Origin: Candidatus Lindowiibacteriota bacterium
GTDB taxonomy: Bacteria > Lindowbacteria > 2-12-FULL-62-27
Length of the DNA stretch: 9,181 nucleotides
Assembly (NCBI GenBank): GCA_023249255.1
Contig: JAHFCY010000001.1
Location: forward strand, 55,978 to 65,158
Reading direction: 5' to 3'
Below the pieces are notes generated by a model that had not been told where the DNA came from, did not search any database, and was given only the letters and a program-made list of their open reading frames with translations. The first letter of the stretch is position 1. The number at the start of each line of letters is the position of its first letter. Both the position numbers and the translations under genes were made by a program. Shown here piece by piece: positions 6,457-9,181 of this stretch.

Positions 6457-7716
6457 TCAGGCGATCGAGACCAGATATTCAAACCTCTTTCGAAATTCCT
6501 CCGGTTTCATGCGGGTCAGAGCGGCGAGACGCGCAAGCACAACCGCGTCATCAAGATCTTTGCGTTCCAGCCGGATCATGTACTTGCGCGCGATTTGGTA
6601 GTGGATCGAATCGATGTTGACCATCCGCACGCCGGTCTTGCCGGTGTTCGGATCCATCATTTCGTCAAATGGAATGGGCACGAAGTGATTTTCCTGAATG
6701 GACACGAGGACATTCGATTTGCCGCTTTTCAAGAATTCGACCGCACCGTTGCCGAGGTGCCTGGAGTATTCGATGTCGAACGCGATCGGATTGGCGCATC
6801 GCACTTCATAGCCCACGACGTGATCGACAAGCCGCACTTTGAGGCCCATGTCGGCCAGGCGCTTTTCGACGCGATGTTTCACGATCGCGCCGAATTTGAC
6901 CTCGGACAACAGCATGTGGCCAAACTCGTCGCGCGGAACCTCGTCCAGCCCGGTGAGGTCCTCGGGATCCATTTTTTCAAGAAGTCCCTCCGCCAGAATC
7001 ACGACGCCATAATTTCGCCCCATGTCGATCCGTTTCAAAATGGTCGTCGTCACCAGGTCCGTGATTGTATCGAGCTTGACCGCACCCGGGAACTCCTCCG
7101 GAATGAGCGTGAGCGTCGAGCCCGCCGCCTTGCCGATTCCCAGCGCCAGATGGCCCGCCTTGCGGCCCATCGCCACCACGACGAACCACCGGCCGGTGCT
7201 TCGCGCGTCCTCCGTCAGATTCTGAACGATCGACGCGCCAATCTGGCGCGCGGTTTCGTAGCCGAACGTCGGGATGCCCTCCGGCAGGGGAAGATCGTTG
7301 TCGATGGTCTTGGGAACATGCACCACGCGGATGTCGGCTTTCCGCTGTTCCCGGGCGAATTTCGACACGCTGTAGGCGGTGAAAGCCGTGTCATCGCCGC
7401 CGATGGAAATAAAATCTGTGATGCCAAGACCCAGCAGGGTGTCAACCACCTTCTTCAGTTTTTCCGGGTCCTTGCTCGGGTTGGTCCGGGATGTGCGGAG
7501 AATCGATCCGCCGCGATTATGGATGCGGCTCACGTCTGAAATTTGAAGCGGCATCATCTGGGGCTTGCCATCCGCCAGATGTTTGTAGCCGTCAAGAAAT
7601 CCGATGACGTCCCATCCCGAGTTTTTCGCCTCAATCGTCGCGGAACTGATTACGCTGTTGATCCCCGGCGCGGGTCCGCCGCCAACGACAATTCCCAATA
7701 TGCGTTTGGATGACAT
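6457..7716 (-). CDS. pfp: Pyrophosphate-dependent 6-phosphofructokinase
   Basis: A 419-residue phosphofructokinase interconverting fructose 6-phosphate and fructose 1,6-bisphosphate. The phosphoryl-donor site reads GGGPAPGIN (12-20), GGDDT (106-110) and PKTIDND (135-141). In this family Asp109 (GGDD instead of GGDG) and Lys136 (PKTID instead of PGTID) mark pyrophosphate-dependent enzymes, so the reaction should be reversible and spare ATP. MGRKAGHLAL (183-192) is the expected sugar-phosphate region. Length equals that of typical bacterial PPi enzymes. The start at 7716 is supported by GGAGGT ten bases upstream and by the family N-terminus; the frame extends further up but into accA. It follows accA after 7 bases and is followed by murF, so it belongs to the same transcript. 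PPi use is inferred from residues; a few family members deviate from this rule. Confidence 0.93.
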   Translation of the reverse strand: MSSKRILGIVVGGGPAPGINSVISSATIEAKNSGWDVIGFLDGYKHLADGKPQMMPLQISDVSRIHNRGGSILRTSRTNPSKDPEKLKKVVDTLLGLGITDFISIGGDDTAFTAYSVSKFAREQRKADIRVVHVPKTIDNDLPLPEGIPTFGYETARQIGASIVQNLTEDARSTGRWFVVVAMGRKAGHLALGIGKAAGSTLTLIPEEFPGAVKLDTITDLVTTTILKRIDMGRNYGVVILAEGLLEKMDPEDLTGLDEVPRDEFGHMLLSEVKFGAIVKHRVEKRLADMGLKVRLVDHVVGYEVRCANPIAFDIEYSRHLGNGAVEFLKSGKSNVLVSIQENHFVPIPFDEMMDPNTGKTGVRMVNIDSIHYQIARKYMIRLERKDLDDAVVLARLAALTRMKPEEFRKRFEYLVSIA

Positions 7717-7723
7717 GATTGCA

Positions 7724-8665
7724 TCAACCTCCGAATGTTCGAAATCGCATTCTCCGGCGTTTACCAAGTTCCAACGCCGGTTCCCGCGAAAGATCTTCGA
7801 ACGCCGTCTCCAGCGTCCGGCGGATTTCCTTTCCGCAAGTGATCACGTCCCGGTGAGCGCCCCCCATCGGTTCCGGAACGATACCGTCGATGACGCCGAG
7901 TTTCAAAAGTTCATCGGCCGTCAGTTTCAACGCCGACGCCGCTTCCGCAGCCCGCGCCGCATCCTTCCACAAAATCGCCGCGCAGCCTTCCGGCGAGATC
8001 ACCGAATAGACGGCGTTTTCCAGCATGTAGACGCGGTCGGCCACGGCCAGTCCCAACGCGCCGCCGCTGCCGCCTTCCGACAGGATGACCGTGACGATCG
8101 GGACATTGAGACGGGACATCTCCAATAGATTTCGGGCTATGGCTTCGGCCTGGCCGCGCTCCTCGGCCGCCAGCCCCGGATAGGCGCCCGGCGTATCCAC
8201 GAGCGTCAGAATCGGGCACGCGAGGCGCTCGGCCGTTTGAAATATCCGCAAAGATTTTCGATATCCTTCAGGATGCGGCATGCCGAAATTGCGGCGGATG
8301 TTTTCCTGGGTTGTTTTGCCCCTGACCTGAATCGCCATGAGCAGAGTCCGGCCGCCCAGACGGCCCATGCCGGTCATCACCGCCGGGTCATCCCGAAATC
8401 CGCGGTCGCCGTGCAATTCCAGAAAATCATCGATCACGTGCGGCAAAATCTGCAGGACCGTCGGCCGCATCGGATGGCGGGCCATCTGGACTTTCTGCCA
8501 TGCAGTCAGATTCGAATAGACATCCCGCTTTTTCTCATCAAGCCTGGCCCGCAATTTCTCCAGCTTTTCCCGGACGTCTTCCCCCTGCGCGTTGCGCGCA
8601 TTCAGTTTTTCGACGTCCTCCTCCAGCGATTCGATAGGGTGCTCAAAATCGTAATAGAATGGCAT
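7724..8665 (-). CDS. accA: Acetyl-CoA carboxylase carboxyltransferase subunit alpha
   Basis: A 313-residue protein of normal AccA length. With AccD it forms the carboxyltransferase that moves CO2 from carboxybiotin to acetyl-CoA, giving malonyl-CoA for fatty acid synthesis. Seen are the N-terminal helical region (PIESLEEDVEKL, 10-21), HGDR (85-88), DTPGAYPG (157-164), the oxyanion-type glycine stretch EGGSGGALG (197-205) and SPEGCAAILWKD (224-235). It contains no AccD-like zinc finger, so it is not a fused AccDA. Start ATG 8665 lies 3 bases after the dnaE stop with only a weak AAGAG upstream, pointing to translational coupling. The dnaE-accA order is the same as in E. coli. No accD, accB or accC is in the window. 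Confidence 0.97.
   Translation of the reverse strand: MPFYYDFEHPIESLEEDVEKLNARNAQGEDVREKLEKLRARLDEKKRDVYSNLTAWQKVQMARHPMRPTVLQILPHVIDDFLELHGDRGFRDDPAVMTGMGRLGGRTLLMAIQVRGKTTQENIRRNFGMPHPEGYRKSLRIFQTAERLACPILTLVDTPGAYPGLAAEERGQAEAIARNLLEMSRLNVPIVTVILSEGGSGGALGLAVADRVYMLENAVYSVISPEGCAAILWKDAARAAEAASALKLTADELLKLGVIDGIVPEPMGGAHRDVITCGKEIRRTLETAFEDLSREPALELGKRRRMRFRTFGG
7727..7732 (-). promoter_or_regulatory. Shine-Dalgarno site of pfp within the end of accA
   Basis: GGAGGT on the minus strand lies inside the last codons of accA, ten bases before the pfp ATG at 7716. It fixes the pfp start and shows that the two genes are packed for joint translation. Confidence 0.6.
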
Positions 8666-8668
8666 GGG

Positions 8669-9181
8669 TTATGCTCTTGCCGGAACCGATTCCTTTTTTT
8701 TCAGAAAAAAGACCGAGTAGGATCCCAACAAATCTTCAAGCTGCCGCCGAAGTTCCATCGATGGACGGCATCCCGATCCGGCCTGAAATTCGTATGAGGC
8801 GCCCGAGTCAAGCATATCCACAAATACAGGCCGATCCCCCGGATGCTCTTTGAGGATTTCCTTGATCCGCCGCAACGTGTCCATACCAATCCCTTCGTCG
8901 AGTTTGATCAATACACATTCATACAATTGTTCCGGATGATCCATTCCAACCACTTGGTCGGCCACAAGTGTAGCAAAGGGTCCTCGTTTTTCAAGACGGC
9001 CGGAAACCAAAAGCGGTGCGCCGGGCGACAGGACGGATTTACTGGCGACATAGAGATCGTGAAACAAAACGATGTCCAACCGGCTTGTTCCATCCTCGAT
9101 CGCACCGAACGCCATCTCGCGGCCCGCGCGGTCGGTGTGCGGCCGAAAATCCATGAGCAGGCCCGCGGCCGTCACCGGCGC
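8669..9181 (-). CDS. dnaE: DNA polymerase III subunit alpha, C-terminal fragment
   Basis: The last 170 residues of the replicative polymerase; the gene continues beyond the right edge. The fragment begins APVTAAGLLMDFRP, the start of the OB-fold that follows the beta-clamp-binding region in DnaE. Residues 1-80 carry the OB-fold with GREMAFGAIED (20-30) and PLLVSGRLEKR (56-66). Residues 85-163 match the small C-terminal domain of DnaE, which in E. coli contacts tau. The catalytic PHP, palm, fingers and helix-hairpin-helix parts are outside the window. DnaE rather than the Gram-positive PolC is supported by the terminal OB-fold and by the neighbouring accA. A GTG at 9175 is merely an internal valine codon, not the start. 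Confidence 0.93.
   Translation of the reverse strand, partial: APVTAAGLLMDFRPHTDRAGREMAFGAIEDGTSRLDIVLFHDLYVASKSVLSPGAPLLVSGRLEKRGPFATLVADQVVGMDHPEQLYECVLIKLDEGIGMDTLRRIKEILKEHPGDRPVFVDMLDSGASYEFQAGSGCRPSMELRRQLEDLLGSYSVFFLKKKESVPARA

Noticed and set aside
6450-6482. TTG start for murF inside the pfp coding region
   Set aside because: AGAGG lies only one base before it, and the extra 11 residues extend beyond the family N-terminus; GTG 6449 fits better, though this is not certain.
5635-7539. 634-codon open frame on the plus strand opposite murF and pfp
   Set aside because: It is antisense to two well-identified enzymes, its translation is Arg/His/Ala-rich without domain logic, and it spans the murF-pfp junction. 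It is explained by codon bias of the real genes.

Overview
The window reads as ordinary chromosomal DNA of an uncultured Gram-negative-type bacterium with fairly G+C-rich coding sequence. Peptidoglycan synthesis (MurF), a class III-signal pilin and an O-antigen ligase/polymerase-family membrane protein support a diderm cell. The phylum cannot be fixed from the sequence alone. No tRNA, rRNA, CRISPR array, transposase, integrase or phage gene was seen.

Seven genes can be supported. At the left edge a plus-strand gene (3-1457, cut by the window edge) encodes a soluble protein of unknown family with a charged alanine-rich helical N-terminal segment. It converges on the other six genes, which are all on the minus strand; the two facing stop codons are only 3 bases apart.

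Reading the minus strand 5' to 3' (right to left), the first block is a tight housekeeping run: the C-terminus of DNA polymerase III alpha (dnaE, cut by the right edge), accA (carboxyltransferase alpha subunit), a 6-phosphofructokinase with the signature residues of the pyrophosphate-dependent type, and murF. The gaps are 3, 7 and 7 bases, so this is probably one operon joining DNA replication, fatty acid synthesis, reversible glycolysis and cell-wall synthesis.

After an AT-rich gap of 166 bases comes a second block: a short type IV pilin/pseudopilin, then a Wzy_C/WaaL-like polytopic membrane protein with a TPR-like C-terminal half, then a two-transmembrane HAMP histidine kinase without an adjacent response regulator. 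The kinase has its own strong-looking promoter (perfect TTGACA, 17-base spacer, CATACT) placed so that transcription would start on the A of the ATG, i.e. a predicted leaderless mRNA.

The most interesting idea is that the pilin and the WaaL-like protein form a pair, as in the pilA-tfpO (pilO) arrangement of Pseudomonas, with the membrane protein glycosylating the pilin rather than ligating O-antigen to lipid A. This is an inference from gene order and family. No plainly novel system is proven here.
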